Of a stretch of DNA of 64,000 nucleotides, positions 7,064-16,428 are shown piece after piece (position 1 is the stretch's first letter; the number at the start of each line of letters is the position of its first letter). Location: NCBI RefSeq assembly GCF_009827595.1, contig NZ_WTYT01000007.1, forward strand, positions 124,001 to 188,000. The letters are read 5' to 3'. Origin of the DNA: Altericroceibacterium endophyticum. Lineage in GTDB: Bacteria; Pseudomonadota; Alphaproteobacteria; Sphingomonadales; Sphingomonadaceae. A program made the translations under genes and the position numbers. The notes under the pieces were generated by a model, which saw only the letters and a program-made list of their open reading frames with translations, ran no database searches and was not told where the DNA came from.

Positions 7064-10060
7064 ATGGAAGCGCTTTTGCTGCTCGGTCTCGTGGGTGCCG
7101 TCGCTTATCTCTGGAACCGTGTAGGCGGGCTGGAGCGCAGGCTGCATCAGCTTGAGCACGGCGATCAGACGAATATGGCGGCAAGGGATAAAGCGGCGGT
7201 GCGCGAGCGCGCGCCAGCGCCTGCCCCGGCTTCCGGCCATAGCAGTGATCCGGGTGACGTGCGCAGTTCAACACGGGCATCGAATCCGCAGCTGAAACAG
7301 CCCTCTCCGCAAACATTCGACAGTGAGGACAGCGCCAGCACTGCCATTCCGGCGCGTGACGCGAAGATTGAGGTCCAGAAAACCTCAGCCAAAGCGAGCC
7401 TTCTTGCGTGGCGCCCTTCCTTTGATTTCGAGTATATTTTCGGACGTCTTTTGCCGATCTGGGCCGGCGGGATCACGCTGGCCGTTGCGGGTTTCTTCCT
7501 TGTCCGCTGGTCTATCGAAAATGGTTTGCTGAATGAAAGCGTGCGCGTGTCGCTCGGCTTTATCTTTGGTGCCGTGCTGCTGGCCGGTGCCGAGCTGGCG
7601 CACCGGTTCAGCGCAAAACTGGCGGATGCACGCGTCAGGCAGGCGCTGGCCGGGGCCGGTCTCGCAACGCTCTATGCCAGCTTCTATCTGGCCGGGTCAT
7701 TCTATGGCCTGATCCATGGCGGCATCGCCTTTGCCGGGCTGGCAGGCGTCACCGCGCTCGCCATTGCACTATCATACCGTTTTGGTCTGCCGAGCGCGGT
7801 CCTTGGCTTGCTCGGCGGCTTTGCTGCCCCGGCTCTGGCCGGGGCCGCCGAGCCCAACTTGCCCCTGCTGGCAACCTATCTGGCGCTGATGACGGGCGGC
7901 CTCGTCTATACCGGACGCCGCCAGAACCGCAGCTGGCTGGGCCTTGCCGCATTGGGCGGCGGCCTGGGCTGGGGAGCGTTGATGCTGATCAGCGGGCCAG
8001 TCGATTCCCTCGGCATCCTTGCCATAGGCGGCTATCTGGTGCTGGTCGGCACCATGCTGCCTGCCCTGATGGGACAGGGCCTGTTCGGACGCCTTGGCCG
8101 GCTCGCGGCTTGCACGTTGGCGACGCTGCAGATCGCGGCTCTGGTGGATAGCAGCGGCTATTCCATGCTGGCATGGGGCGCCTATATCCTGCTCGCCGCC
8201 GCCATTGCCGTGCTGGGCTGGCGCAATCAGCGCCTGCGTGAAGCGGGAGGGATCGCTGCCGCGCTTTCCGCCTGTTTGATCGCCGCATGGCCTGACTCTG
8301 GGCCTGACGCTGCCGGGACCGCGCTGGCCGCCGTCTCCGCCGCGATGGCGGCTATCTTCATCGGCACGCCGCTGCTGCGGATCATGCGGGATGAAGCGGC
8401 CGAGATCGATTGGGGGCAGCTGGCGCTCTACCCCATCTCGCTGATTGCTGCGCTTTGCTGGCAATTGGGCATCGCCTTGCCGGAAGGGCAAAACGGTATC
8501 ATCGCCTCCGCTGGGTTGGCATTGGCGCTCGCGCCGGCCGCCGCTGCCTGGATCAAATGGCCCAAAGATCAGGAACCGCTGGCGCTGTGGACCATGGTGG
8601 CCTTTGCTTCCTGCTCAGCCTTGTTGCTGCTGGCCGGGTTGCTTCTCGTGCCCGGTTGGGCCGCCCCCGTGGTCGTGGCCCTGATCGCCTCGGCTGCCTT
8701 CCTGCTGCTGCGACAACAGCGCATGTATGGCGCCGACATCCTCCTGGGCGGCCTCGCCGTAATCGGAGCGATCCTGCAACTGTCCACCGCCGGAAGCGAA
8801 GAGTTTTTTCGTCTTGTCGGCGATACGGGAAGCTGGGGCCTCAGCCGCGATACTCTGCGCGCATTCAGCGCCGCGGTGCCCTTCATGCTGCTGGTCATGC
8901 GGAAGCCGAAGCGCCGTGCATGGCAGGCCGCGCAAGTGCTGAGCGTGATTTTCCTCTATGGCGCATTGGCGCAATCCGTGCCCGATAGCTGGCTGCCGAC
9001 GATGGTTGCCGGCGGGGTGCTGGCGCTTGCCTGGCGGATGCCATGGCGCGCTGCGCATGCCGGGGCGATCGGCATTGCGACGCTGTGGGCGCTTCCGGCG
9101 CTGGGCATTTGGGGCTTTGCCGGATTTGAGGCGCTCTCGGGCGAGCCGATGATGGATTTCAGCTCGAATACGCGGCATTTCCTGATCCGAACCCTTGCGC
9201 CGCTGGTCGCCGCATGGATCGGCTCGCTCCTCCTGTCGCGGCGCTTCCTGCCTGAATGGCGAAAGGGTGGATGGATCATCGGCGGCGGACTGGCCGTCAT
9301 TATGCTCCACATCCTGTACAAAGCCGTCTTCGCCATCACCGACCTCGAGAGTTTCGTGGCACTGGGAATGGCGGAGCGCACGCTCTGGCAAGCTGCCATC
9401 GCGGGGGGCGCGATTGCGTGTCTCACCTTGCGCGAAACATTCCTCCATCAACGGATCGTGGGGGCCAGTCTGGCGCTCCTCGCTTTGGCGCATTTTGTCT
9501 GCTTCACCCTTATGCTGCACAATCCGCTGTGGGACACGCAGGCGGTCGGCACTTTGCCGATCGTGAACCTGCTGCTGCCAGCCTATGGCATGGCCATCGG
9601 AGCACTGGTGGTATTGCGGGGTAGCGTGGGGCGGGCCAGCACGGGGCGCGGCATACCGGATGCGGTGGCGCAAAAAGCACGGCCGTTCGCCGATGCGGCG
9701 ATCATGTTCCTCCTCGCTATGCTGTTTCTGTCCGAACTGCGCCAGATATTCTCCGGCACGATCCTGACATATTCGGCCATGACGCAGCAGGAGGATTTGC
9801 TGCGCTCCCTGCTTTCCATTGCGCTGGCACTCGCCTATCTGGGCTGGGGCGCGTGGCGCCAGCAGCGCAGCTGGCGGATTGGATCGCTGGTGCTGATGCT
9901 GCTGGCCGTATCGAAAGTGTTTCTGTTCGATGCCGCCGGGCTGGAAGGGCTGGCCCGGATCGCATCCTTCATGGCGCTGGGCCTGTGCCTTATCGGCATT
10001 GGCTGGTTCTACAGCCGTCAGCTCAAATTTGCCGGCACCAGTGACAAGGAGCCTCGCTGA
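7064..10060 (+). CDS. Large DUF2339-family multi-spanning membrane protein
   Basis: The product of about 998 residues starts with a hydrophobic helix and a short coiled segment (WNRVGGLERRLHQLEH). A Pro/Ala/Ser-rich linker follows to about residue 110, then the diagnostic block with FGRLLPIWAGGITLAVAG and a very long run of some 25 or more hydrophobic helices rich in Ala, Leu, Gly and Trp. This is the architecture of DUF2339 proteins, inner-membrane proteins of unknown function. An upstream in-frame start at 7040 is possible, but GGAAGGG lies 5 bases before the ATG at 7064, which is preferred. It faces a TetR regulator. A compact hairpin follows the stop. Nothing in the sequence reveals a substrate. 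Confidence 0.85.
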   Translation: MEALLLLGLVGAVAYLWNRVGGLERRLHQLEHGDQTNMAARDKAAVRERAPAPAPASGHSSDPGDVRSSTRASNPQLKQPSPQTFDSEDSASTAIPARDAKIEVQKTSAKASLLAWRPSFDFEYIFGRLLPIWAGGITLAVAGFFLVRWSIENGLLNESVRVSLGFIFGAVLLAGAELAHRFSAKLADARVRQALAGAGLATLYASFYLAGSFYGLIHGGIAFAGLAGVTALAIALSYRFGLPSAVLGLLGGFAAPALAGAAEPNLPLLATYLALMTGGLVYTGRRQNRSWLGLAALGGGLGWGALMLISGPVDSLGILAIGGYLVLVGTMLPALMGQGLFGRLGRLAACTLATLQIAALVDSSGYSMLAWGAYILLAAAIAVLGWRNQRLREAGGIAAALSACLIAAWPDSGPDAAGTALAAVSAAMAAIFIGTPLLRIMRDEAAEIDWGQLALYPISLIAALCWQLGIALPEGQNGIIASAGLALALAPAAAAWIKWPKDQEPLALWTMVAFASCSALLLLAGLLLVPGWAAPVVVALIASAAFLLLRQQRMYGADILLGGLAVIGAILQLSTAGSEEFFRLVGDTGSWGLSRDTLRAFSAAVPFMLLVMRKPKRRAWQAAQVLSVIFLYGALAQSVPDSWLPTMVAGGVLALAWRMPWRAAHAGAIGIATLWALPALGIWGFAGFEALSGEPMMDFSSNTRHFLIRTLAPLVAAWIGSLLLSRRFLPEWRKGGWIIGGGLAVIMLHILYKAVFAITDLESFVALGMAERTLWQAAIAGGAIACLTLRETFLHQRIVGASLALLALAHFVCFTLMLHNPLWDTQAVGTLPIVNLLLPAYGMAIGALVVLRGSVGRASTGRGIPDAVAQKARPFADAAIMFLLAMLFLSELRQIFSGTILTYSAMTQQEDLLRSLLSIALALAYLGWGAWRQQRSWRIGSLVLMLLAVSKVFLFDAAGLEGLARIASFMALGLCLIGIGWFYSRQLKFAGTSDKEPR

Positions 10061-10069
10061 GCCGGAACG

Positions 10070-10087
10070 GGAGGAGGCCGCTCCTCC
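10070..10087 (+). terminator. Hairpin after the DUF2339 gene
   Basis: A perfect 7-base stem GGAGGAG / CTCCTCC closes a 4-base loop GCCG, starting 10 bases after the stop codon. It is followed by a pyrimidine-rich stretch but no clean T-run, so it may be a weak intrinsic terminator or transcript-end stabiliser. Confidence 0.45.
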
Positions 10088-10159
10088 TCCTCTCCGCCTC
10101 ACCCGGTGTCGCAGGACTGTCATCGAAGGTGACTAGCGCAGCGCAATCGTCAGTTGAGG

Positions 10160-10690
10160 ATGTGTGTGCTGTTGAAGAGCGAAACCTCTAGCCACGGTGA
10201 GTTGGAAGACTGGCCGGCGATCCGGGAGGCTGTGCGCCGTTATGCCCGGACGCGCTGCGGGCGGGCGGATGTGGCCGACGACGTGGCGCAGGAAGTGCTC
10301 GCCCGGCTGATTGCCTTGCGTGAGACACAGGCGATTGGCAGTTATCTGGCGCTGGGCTTCCGCATCGCGGACAATCTGATGATCGATGTCAACCGCCGCG
10401 AAAGCCGCCATGCGGCCGAGCCAGAGGATCATTGGGTGAGCGATGCACCATCGCTGGATCGTGCGCTGGATTCCCAGCATGCAGTGCAGGTTTTGTCCTC
10501 TTGCTTGCGGCGCATGCCCCCCTTGCGGCGTGAAGTTATCATTCGGCGCCGATTGAAGGAGGAAAGCTGCCGCCTCATTGGGGAAGAGCTTGCGATTAGT
10601 GTGAAGGCCGTTGAAAAACATATTACCCGTGCGCTTGTGGATCTCCGGCTCGCTTTCGAGCGGGCGGGAATCGAACTGGCAGGAGAATAA
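10160..10690 (+). CDS. ECF sigma factor, FecI-like
   Basis: The product of about 176 residues has sigma-70 region 2 (VADDVAQEVLARLIAL, then FRIADNLMIDVNRR) and region 4 (MPPLRREVIIRRRL, then GEELAISVKAVEKHITRAL), with the spacing of FecI-type extracytoplasmic-function sigma factors. FecR and a TonB receptor with an STN domain follow at once, giving the classic FecI-FecR-receptor order of cell-surface signalling. The start is uncertain: an in-frame TTG at 10154, ATG at 10160 and GTG at 10166 compete, and GAGG at 10156-10159 is best placed for the GTG. The stop is two bases before the fecR ATG. Confidence 0.9.
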   Translation: MCVLLKSETSSHGELEDWPAIREAVRRYARTRCGRADVADDVAQEVLARLIALRETQAIGSYLALGFRIADNLMIDVNRRESRHAAEPEDHWVSDAPSLDRALDSQHAVQVLSSCLRRMPPLRREVIIRRRLKEESCRLIGEELAISVKAVEKHITRALVDLRLAFERAGIELAGE

Positions 10691-10692
10691 TC

Positions 10693-11658
10693 ATGCCAGT
10701 CGAATTCCGTGAGATTGACCGCAGGGCGGCGATTTGGGTCGAACGCATGAACCGCCCGGTTCAAAGCAGTGAGATGGCGGCCGATTTCGACCGCTGGATC
10801 ATGAGCGACCCCCGCCATGTTGAAAGTTACGCGAGGATGCAGGCGCTCTGGCAATCGGACGGATTTGATGCGGCATTGGCAGAAGCAGAGGCGCAGCCCA
10901 CCCTGCCCGCGGCGCCGAATGACAATGACCCGCTTTCTTGGGCAGCGCGCAATCGCATTCTGGGCGGCGGTGTCATCGCGGCGCTGCTGTGTCTGATCAT
11001 CGCCCTGCCCGTGGCGGGGGTGCTTCTGACCGATACATATCATTATCAGGCCCCCCATGGCGATGTGCTGGAAGTGGCGCTGAAGGATGGATCGACGGTC
11101 ATGCTCAGCAGCGGGACTGCCATCGATGTGCGGCTGACCCCATGGTCGCGGCAGGTTGATCTGCTCAGCGGAGAAGCATTTTTCGACGTCGCGCATGAGC
11201 AGCTCAGGGGCTTTGATGTGGACATGGGCGAGGCGCAGGTGACCGTGCTGGGGACCGCCTTCGATATCGATCGAAGCACTGACGAAACGCTCACCGTCAC
11301 GGTGTTTCGCGGCGTTGTCGGGGTGGATGTCGGGGCAGGACGGCAATGGCGCCTGCCTGCTGGCAGTGGAATTGAAATTGCCGGGAACAGGGTGCGGAGC
11401 CTGCCCGCGCCTATGGGGGACAGCCCCGGTTGGATTGATGGCTGGTATGATGCGGCTAACACGCCGGTAAGCCAGTTGATCGAGCGGCTCAATCGCCGGT
11501 CGGAATTGCCGGTCAGGCTGGAAGATGCGGCGCTGGGTGATCTGCAGGTGAGTGGCCGTTTCCAGATTTCCAAACCCGAAGCGGTGCTTGATGCGCTGGC
11601 CCTCACCTATGATCTCAATTGGCAAAAGCATGATGATTATTACGCTATCTCCCGGTAA
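10693..11658 (+). CDS. FecR-family anti-sigma factor / signal transducer
   Basis: The 321-residue protein has an N-terminal cytoplasmic FecR domain (DUF4880-like, residues about 9-55, with AAIWVERM and FDRWIMSDPRHVESY). One transmembrane segment follows at about 89-112, then a periplasmic FecR beta-domain (GDVLEVALKDGSTVMLSSGT...) and a C-terminal DUF4974/STN-like part. In this family the N-terminus holds the ECF sigma factor and the periplasmic part senses the STN domain of the receptor. AGGAGAA precedes the ATG, and the gene is virtually contiguous with the sigma-factor gene, so the two are co-translated. The partner receptor is the next gene. Confidence 0.92.
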   Translation: MPVEFREIDRRAAIWVERMNRPVQSSEMAADFDRWIMSDPRHVESYARMQALWQSDGFDAALAEAEAQPTLPAAPNDNDPLSWAARNRILGGGVIAALLCLIIALPVAGVLLTDTYHYQAPHGDVLEVALKDGSTVMLSSGTAIDVRLTPWSRQVDLLSGEAFFDVAHEQLRGFDVDMGEAQVTVLGTAFDIDRSTDETLTVTVFRGVVGVDVGAGRQWRLPAGSGIEIAGNRVRSLPAPMGDSPGWIDGWYDAANTPVSQLIERLNRRSELPVRLEDAALGDLQVSGRFQISKPEAVLDALALTYDLNWQKHDDYYAISR

Positions 11659-11764
11659 AGGCTGCCATAAATTCCGGCGGCGTCGTGTCATCAAATTTAC
11701 ACATTAAGTACTTGAAAATGTCACAAAAATTATTTGTCGGGTAAAGCGTCATTTCTCCGTCTTC

Positions 11765-11790
11765 CCCCCGAACTAACATGTTTTCGGGGG
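11765..11790 (+). promoter_or_regulatory. Hairpin directly in front of the STN-type TonB receptor
   Basis: The perfect 8-base stem CCCCCGAA / TTCGGGGG with a 10-base loop ends 6 bases before the receptor ATG and is followed by TATTTT. The right arm contains the only G-rich stretch that could serve as ribosome binding site. It could be an attenuator/terminator between fecR and the receptor, or a translation-controlling stem. Confidence 0.5.
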
Positions 11791-11796
11791 TATTTT

Positions 11797-14700
11797 ATGC
11801 ATCGTTTTAATCGGCTTCGGGCCTGCGCTTCGGCGCTCGCCATTATCTCTGCTGCTGCGGCCAGTGTTACGGGTGCGACTGCTGCGCAGGCAGCCACGAC
11901 CAGCCAGTATCAATTCACGATTCCGGCGCAGGATCTGGCCCGCGCCTTGCAGCAATATTCGCGTATTACCGGGATGCAGGTTTCCGCCTCCCCCGATGCG
12001 CTGCGCGGCAAGCGCAGCCATTCCGTATCGGGCACGATGTCGGCTCAGGCGGCACTGGAGGTTATGGTACGCGGCGCGAATGTGACCACCGAAATGCGCG
12101 CCGGGACCATCGTCGTGCGCCCCGCATCATTGGCGAAGCGTCGGGAGACCGCCGATCGCAGCACGCACGCTGCGCAGCGCCCGGCTGCTGGTGAGGCAGG
12201 CGATGGCGCCGGCAAGACAGACGAAAATGGCGAGATTGTCGTGCAGGGTTTTATCGAAGCGGTTCAGAAATCGCTGGATGTGAAGCGGAAAAACCGGGTC
12301 GTCTCCGACACTGTCTCTGCCGATGACATGGGCAAATTGCCCGCCAATAATGTGTCGGAATCGCTGGCCCGCCTGCCGGGTGTCAATGCGGTGCGCAATG
12401 CCACGACCGGGGAAGGCGACCGCATTACCGTGCGCGGACTGTCCACCGAACTCAACAATTACACCATGAACGGGGTGCGCATTGGCGGTGCCGGGTCACG
12501 TGATGACAATTTCTTTCGCGGGGTCCGTCTGTCGGTTTTGCCGCCCGATGGCATCAAACAGATCACCGTATTCAAGACGCTGACACCTGATCGTGACGGC
12601 GATGCGCTGGGCGGCTCGGTCGATATCGAAACGCCGACCGCCTTCGATCAGGACCCGACCTATGCCCGGCTGTCGCTGGAAGGCGGTTTTCTCGACAAAT
12701 ATGACGACCGCAAATCGGGCCAGATTTCCGGTGCGGTGTCGCGCCAGTTCAACGATCATTGGGGCCTGTTCATCTCGGGCAGTTGGAGCCGCCGCAAATC
12801 GCAATTCGAACAGAACGGTGTGGATGGCGATAACCAGCCCGACAGCTGGTATGAAGACAGCGAAACACTGGGCTGGGACCCGAACCGCTTTGTCATGCGG
12901 GGGATGAATCTGGGTTTTGGCGAAACCGATGTGAAACGCTGGGGCACCAATGCCAGCCTCGATTTCCGATCTGACAAGCACGATTTCCATCTGCGCGGGC
13001 AATATAACACCTATCAGAAGGAAGAATTCCTCAACCGCCTGAATTTCCGCAATGATACGAGCCGGAATTCCGCGCGTCTGGTGCAAATCGACAAGGGCGA
13101 AACCGGACTTGCTGCGCCCGGTGACAATGTCGTCGGCACAGACGAGACGCTGGGCCGGATCTATGGCTACACGGTCGATCAGATTGTTGACCAGGATGGT
13201 GATGGCATCATCAGCGATGCGGATCGTTCCAAACGTTCCTATTACAATCTCTACGGTAAATCCGGCTCATGGGATCCGCAGGGTTTTCGCCTGCGCCGGT
13301 TCTGGGAGGGTTCGCGCGAAACGGGCAATCTGTCCTCGGCCAACATTGGCGGTGTCTCACGTCTGGGACAGATGACGCTCGATTATGACGTCTCCTATTC
13401 TCAGTCCAAAGATGATCTGGATGATGGCTATGAGCTGGAATTCCGATCCGACAAATATGGCTGGGTCGGCAATAAGGGCGTGTTGTTCTCCAGCTCCGAA
13501 GATTCGCGATTTCCCAAATGGCTGCTGAACGAAGCCGGAATGGAGGGGGTGCAGAACCCCACCGAATATGATTTCAACGGATTGGAAGGCGAAGTCGGCG
13601 GGTCGAGCGAGAAATTGTGGCAGGCCCAGTTCAACAATTTGTGGCAGCCGGATTCAGACTGGCTGGAAGCGATAAAATTTGGCGGAAAATATTTCGATTC
13701 CCGCCGCGAAACCTTTGAAGGCACCTTCCTCAATCTGGATGCAGAGGGGACATTGGCCGACTTTGCCAGTTTTTATGGCGAGGATATTTCGAGCCTGTTC
13801 GGCGGAACATATAGCGGGCCCTATCGACTAGGAACAACGATCGATAATGGCAAGATGCTGGCCGAGCTGCAGCGCGCGGAAGACGGCGAAAGCGCGATCT
13901 TTGAGGGTTTTGCAGTCGATCCGTCCAACTCCGTCATGTCCAGTGAAGACAGCTTCACATTCAAGGAACGGGTCTATTCCGGTTATGTCATGGCTACGGC
14001 CCGCTTTGGCGATGCGCAGCTGATCGGGGGAGTTCGTGTTGAACATACGCGCAATGACATTGACGCCTGGGTGATGGATCAGGTGCAGGGCGCGCGGTTT
14101 TCGTCGGACAGCAGCAGCTTCACCAATATTCTGCCGTCGCTCCACCTCAATTATGACCTGTCCGCCACCACATTGTTGCGCGCTGCCGCATGGACCAGCT
14201 TTGCCCGACCGGATATTGCGCGGATGAGCTCGGCCCGCGAATATGGCTATAATGTCGATCCAGATGGTGACGGCGTGCAGAACCCGACCAGCGATTGGGA
14301 ACTGATTGCGATCGAGCAGGGCAATCCGAATTTGAAACCGCTGCGTTCGGTCAATCTCGATATGTCGCTGGAGCATTATGCCGGTAAGTCAGGGGCGTAT
14401 TCCGCGGCTGTTTTCTACAAACATATCGATAATTTTCTGTTCCGTTCCTCCTCCAGCAATATTCGCAACGGCACCGTCGGGGTGAATGAATCGCCGGACG
14501 GTGTGGTTATATCCATGCCCAATAATGGCGACTGGGCCGAAGTGTATGGCATCGAATTGTCGGGCCAGCAATTGCTCCACTGGTTGCCGGGCATCTTCGG
14601 TTCGCTGGGCCTTGGCGGCAATTTGACCTTGCAGCGCTCCAAGGCTGTGACCGGCTTGTCATGGCACCCGGACGGGTACACGTTACCGCTGATGGAAACG

Positions 14701-15012
14701 CCCGAAACCATCGCCAATCTGCAGGTGTTCTGGGAGCGCGAGGGTTGGGAAATCTACGGCGCGTGGAATTACCAGAGTAAATTCATGGGCGGCATCAATG
14801 ATTTCGGCAACAATCCCTATGAACAGGATTACTCCTTCGTCGATCTGACCTTCCGCAAGGCGATCCTGAAGAAATCCTCCGTTTCGGTGCAGATCCAGAA
14901 TCTGTTCGATAGCCATACATATTGGAACACCGTTTCCACCGGCAAGGGTGCGAGCCGCGCTTATATCAAGAATGGCCGCTCGATCACCTTCGGCCTCAAC
15001 CTCATTTTCTGA
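11797..15012 (+). CDS. TonB-dependent receptor with N-terminal STN signalling domain
   Basis: The product of about 1071 residues has a signal peptide (to about residue 34), then an STN (secretin/TonB short N-terminal) domain with QYQFTIPAQDLARALQQYS and a Ser/Ala-rich linker. The plug domain carries ITVRGLSTELNNYTMNGVRI, and the long beta-barrel ends in aromatic-rich strands with terminal LNLIF. The STN domain marks a transducer receptor, matching the upstream FecI/FecR pair. Two acidic DxDGDG loops lie at about residues 465-476 and 821-826 and resemble calcium-binding EF-hand or thrombospondin-3 loops. The start at 11797 gives a good signal peptide; a longer frame from 11734 lacks one. The neighbouring phosphatase hints at an organophosphate-containing substrate (inference). 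Confidence 0.92.
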   Translation: MHRFNRLRACASALAIISAAAASVTGATAAQAATTSQYQFTIPAQDLARALQQYSRITGMQVSASPDALRGKRSHSVSGTMSAQAALEVMVRGANVTTEMRAGTIVVRPASLAKRRETADRSTHAAQRPAAGEAGDGAGKTDENGEIVVQGFIEAVQKSLDVKRKNRVVSDTVSADDMGKLPANNVSESLARLPGVNAVRNATTGEGDRITVRGLSTELNNYTMNGVRIGGAGSRDDNFFRGVRLSVLPPDGIKQITVFKTLTPDRDGDALGGSVDIETPTAFDQDPTYARLSLEGGFLDKYDDRKSGQISGAVSRQFNDHWGLFISGSWSRRKSQFEQNGVDGDNQPDSWYEDSETLGWDPNRFVMRGMNLGFGETDVKRWGTNASLDFRSDKHDFHLRGQYNTYQKEEFLNRLNFRNDTSRNSARLVQIDKGETGLAAPGDNVVGTDETLGRIYGYTVDQIVDQDGDGIISDADRSKRSYYNLYGKSGSWDPQGFRLRRFWEGSRETGNLSSANIGGVSRLGQMTLDYDVSYSQSKDDLDDGYELEFRSDKYGWVGNKGVLFSSSEDSRFPKWLLNEAGMEGVQNPTEYDFNGLEGEVGGSSEKLWQAQFNNLWQPDSDWLEAIKFGGKYFDSRRETFEGTFLNLDAEGTLADFASFYGEDISSLFGGTYSGPYRLGTTIDNGKMLAELQRAEDGESAIFEGFAVDPSNSVMSSEDSFTFKERVYSGYVMATARFGDAQLIGGVRVEHTRNDIDAWVMDQVQGARFSSDSSSFTNILPSLHLNYDLSATTLLRAAAWTSFARPDIARMSSAREYGYNVDPDGDGVQNPTSDWELIAIEQGNPNLKPLRSVNLDMSLEHYAGKSGAYSAAVFYKHIDNFLFRSSSSNIRNGTVGVNESPDGVVISMPNNGDWAEVYGIELSGQQLLHWLPGIFGSLGLGGNLTLQRSKAVTGLSWHPDGYTLPLMETPETIANLQVFWEREGWEIYGAWNYQSKFMGGINDFGNNPYEQDYSFVDLTFRKAILKKSSVSVQIQNLFDSHTYWNTVSTGKGASRAYIKNGRSITFGLNLIF

Positions 15013-15024
15013 ACGAGTGACATC

Positions 15025-16428
15025 ATGAAAAAACTGTCTTCTCTCAAGCTGGGGGCGGTGCTGTTTTGCGCTGCCTTGCCCGCCTTCCATGGTGCGCCCG
15101 TTATGGCGCAGGATCAGTCCGATCCGATCCTTGCCCCGGCGTCGGTTCTGCCAGAGCGGATTATCCTGAACCTGACTCAGGATACTGCGCATGAAATGGC
15201 GATCACCTGGCGTTCTGCCCCCGGCCGATCTGGTCAGGTGCAATATGCCGAGGCCACCGCCGGGCCGGATTATGTGAAAACACCGATGGTGCTGGATGCA
15301 CTGACCGATGATGCAACCTTTGCCGTGCGTGAAGATCCGGAATTTAGTGCTGCCTATCATTCGGCCACGCTGACCGGGCTCAAACCCGGCACCGTCTATG
15401 CCTACCGTGTGGGTGATGGCGCCCATTGGTCGGAATGGTTCCAGTTCCGCACGGGCGAGGCGGAGCCGGAGCCCTTCCGTTTCATCTATCTGGGCGACAT
15501 GCAGAACAATGTCCTGTCCGAGGCATCGCGGACCTTGCGCATGGCATTCCGTCAGGCGGGTGACGCCGCATTCGTGATCCATGCGGGCGACCTCATCAAT
15601 CGCCACAATAGCGACATTGAATGGGGCGAATGGTTTGCCTCTGGCGGTTTTCTCTATGCTCAGACGCCGCAAATGCCGACGCCGGGCAATCACGAATATG
15701 GCAAGGATAAATCCGCTCGTGCCGGATCTTCGGTAACCGGCCAGTGGCGGCGGCAATTCACGCTGCCGGAAAACGGCCCGGCCGCCATGGCCGATCTTGC
15801 CGAAACCAATTGGTACACCGATTATCAGGGCCTGCGGTTGATATCGGTCGATTCCATGCAAGTGGACCGTGATCCTGAAGCGCGCGCGGCGATCATTGGC
15901 TGGCTGGACGGCTTGCTGGCGCAAAACCCCAACCACTGGACCGTAATCTTCCTGCACTTCCCGCTGTTTTCGAGCGAGCCGGACCGGGATAATCCCAAAG
16001 TCCGCGCCGCGCTCAAACCGCTGATTGATAAATATGGCGTCGATCTGGTGCTGCAGGGCCATGATCATGGCTATGCGCGCGGCGCGATAGGTCCGAATGG
16101 TCCAGCGCCGGATGATGCGGGGGCGACCTATGCCGTCTCGGTTGCGGGGCCAAAAATGTACCCCGTGGCACCGCTGCCCTGGGCGCGCAAATCGGCGTCG
16201 CATACACAGGCCTATCAGGTGATTGATGTCAGCCAGACGGAGCTTACCTACCGCGCTTTCACCGCGACGGGCGAGGCGCTGGATGAAGTGGTGTTGAAGA
16301 AGCCATCGGCCGCATTATCCACGCGTGCTGCGTTCAGACAATTGGGCGGAAAGCGCAATCGCGATTACTTTTTCCGCCCAATTGCAGTAGGGGGCGGCGA
16401 TGGTTATGGTTCGTCTTTCTCGCCCTGA
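15025..16428 (+). CDS. Exported purple-acid-phosphatase-like metallophosphoesterase
   Basis: The 467-residue protein has a signal peptide ending near AHGAPVMAQ-type residues 25-30, then a fibronectin-like N-terminal domain (PERIILNLTQDTAHEMAITW to VYAYRVGD) as in purple acid phosphatases. The metallophosphoesterase domain has YLGDMQN (about 155), HAGDLI (about 188), PGNHEY (about 220) and QGHDHGY (about 344). It would act in the periplasm on phosphate esters. It lies 12 bases after the TonB receptor stop, so it is probably in the same FecI-controlled unit. The last 30 residues are encoded by a perfect inverted repeat and appear to be a tail beyond the catalytic domain. Confidence 0.88.
   Translation: MKKLSSLKLGAVLFCAALPAFHGAPVMAQDQSDPILAPASVLPERIILNLTQDTAHEMAITWRSAPGRSGQVQYAEATAGPDYVKTPMVLDALTDDATFAVREDPEFSAAYHSATLTGLKPGTVYAYRVGDGAHWSEWFQFRTGEAEPEPFRFIYLGDMQNNVLSEASRTLRMAFRQAGDAAFVIHAGDLINRHNSDIEWGEWFASGGFLYAQTPQMPTPGNHEYGKDKSARAGSSVTGQWRRQFTLPENGPAAMADLAETNWYTDYQGLRLISVDSMQVDRDPEARAAIIGWLDGLLAQNPNHWTVIFLHFPLFSSEPDRDNPKVRAALKPLIDKYGVDLVLQGHDHGYARGAIGPNGPAPDDAGATYAVSVAGPKMYPVAPLPWARKSASHTQAYQVIDVSQTELTYRAFTATGEALDEVVLKKPSAALSTRAAFRQLGGKRNRDYFFRPIAVGGGDGYGSSFSP
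16339..16384. repeat. Perfect 14-base inverted repeat with nested palindrome
   Basis: CAATTGGGCGGAAA at 16339-16352 is exactly complementary to TTTCCGCCCAATTG at 16371-16384. The 18-base loop itself contains the palindrome AATCGCGATT (16357-16366). It sits inside the 3' end of the phosphatase frame and ends 16 bases before the GNAT start, so it may act as an intercistronic stem-loop that separates expression of the two genes. Confidence 0.8.

Noticed and set aside
8615-10123. 502-codon minus-strand open frame opposite the DUF2339 gene
   Set aside because: Gln/Arg/His-rich composition typical of antisense to a hydrophobic protein; no start signal.
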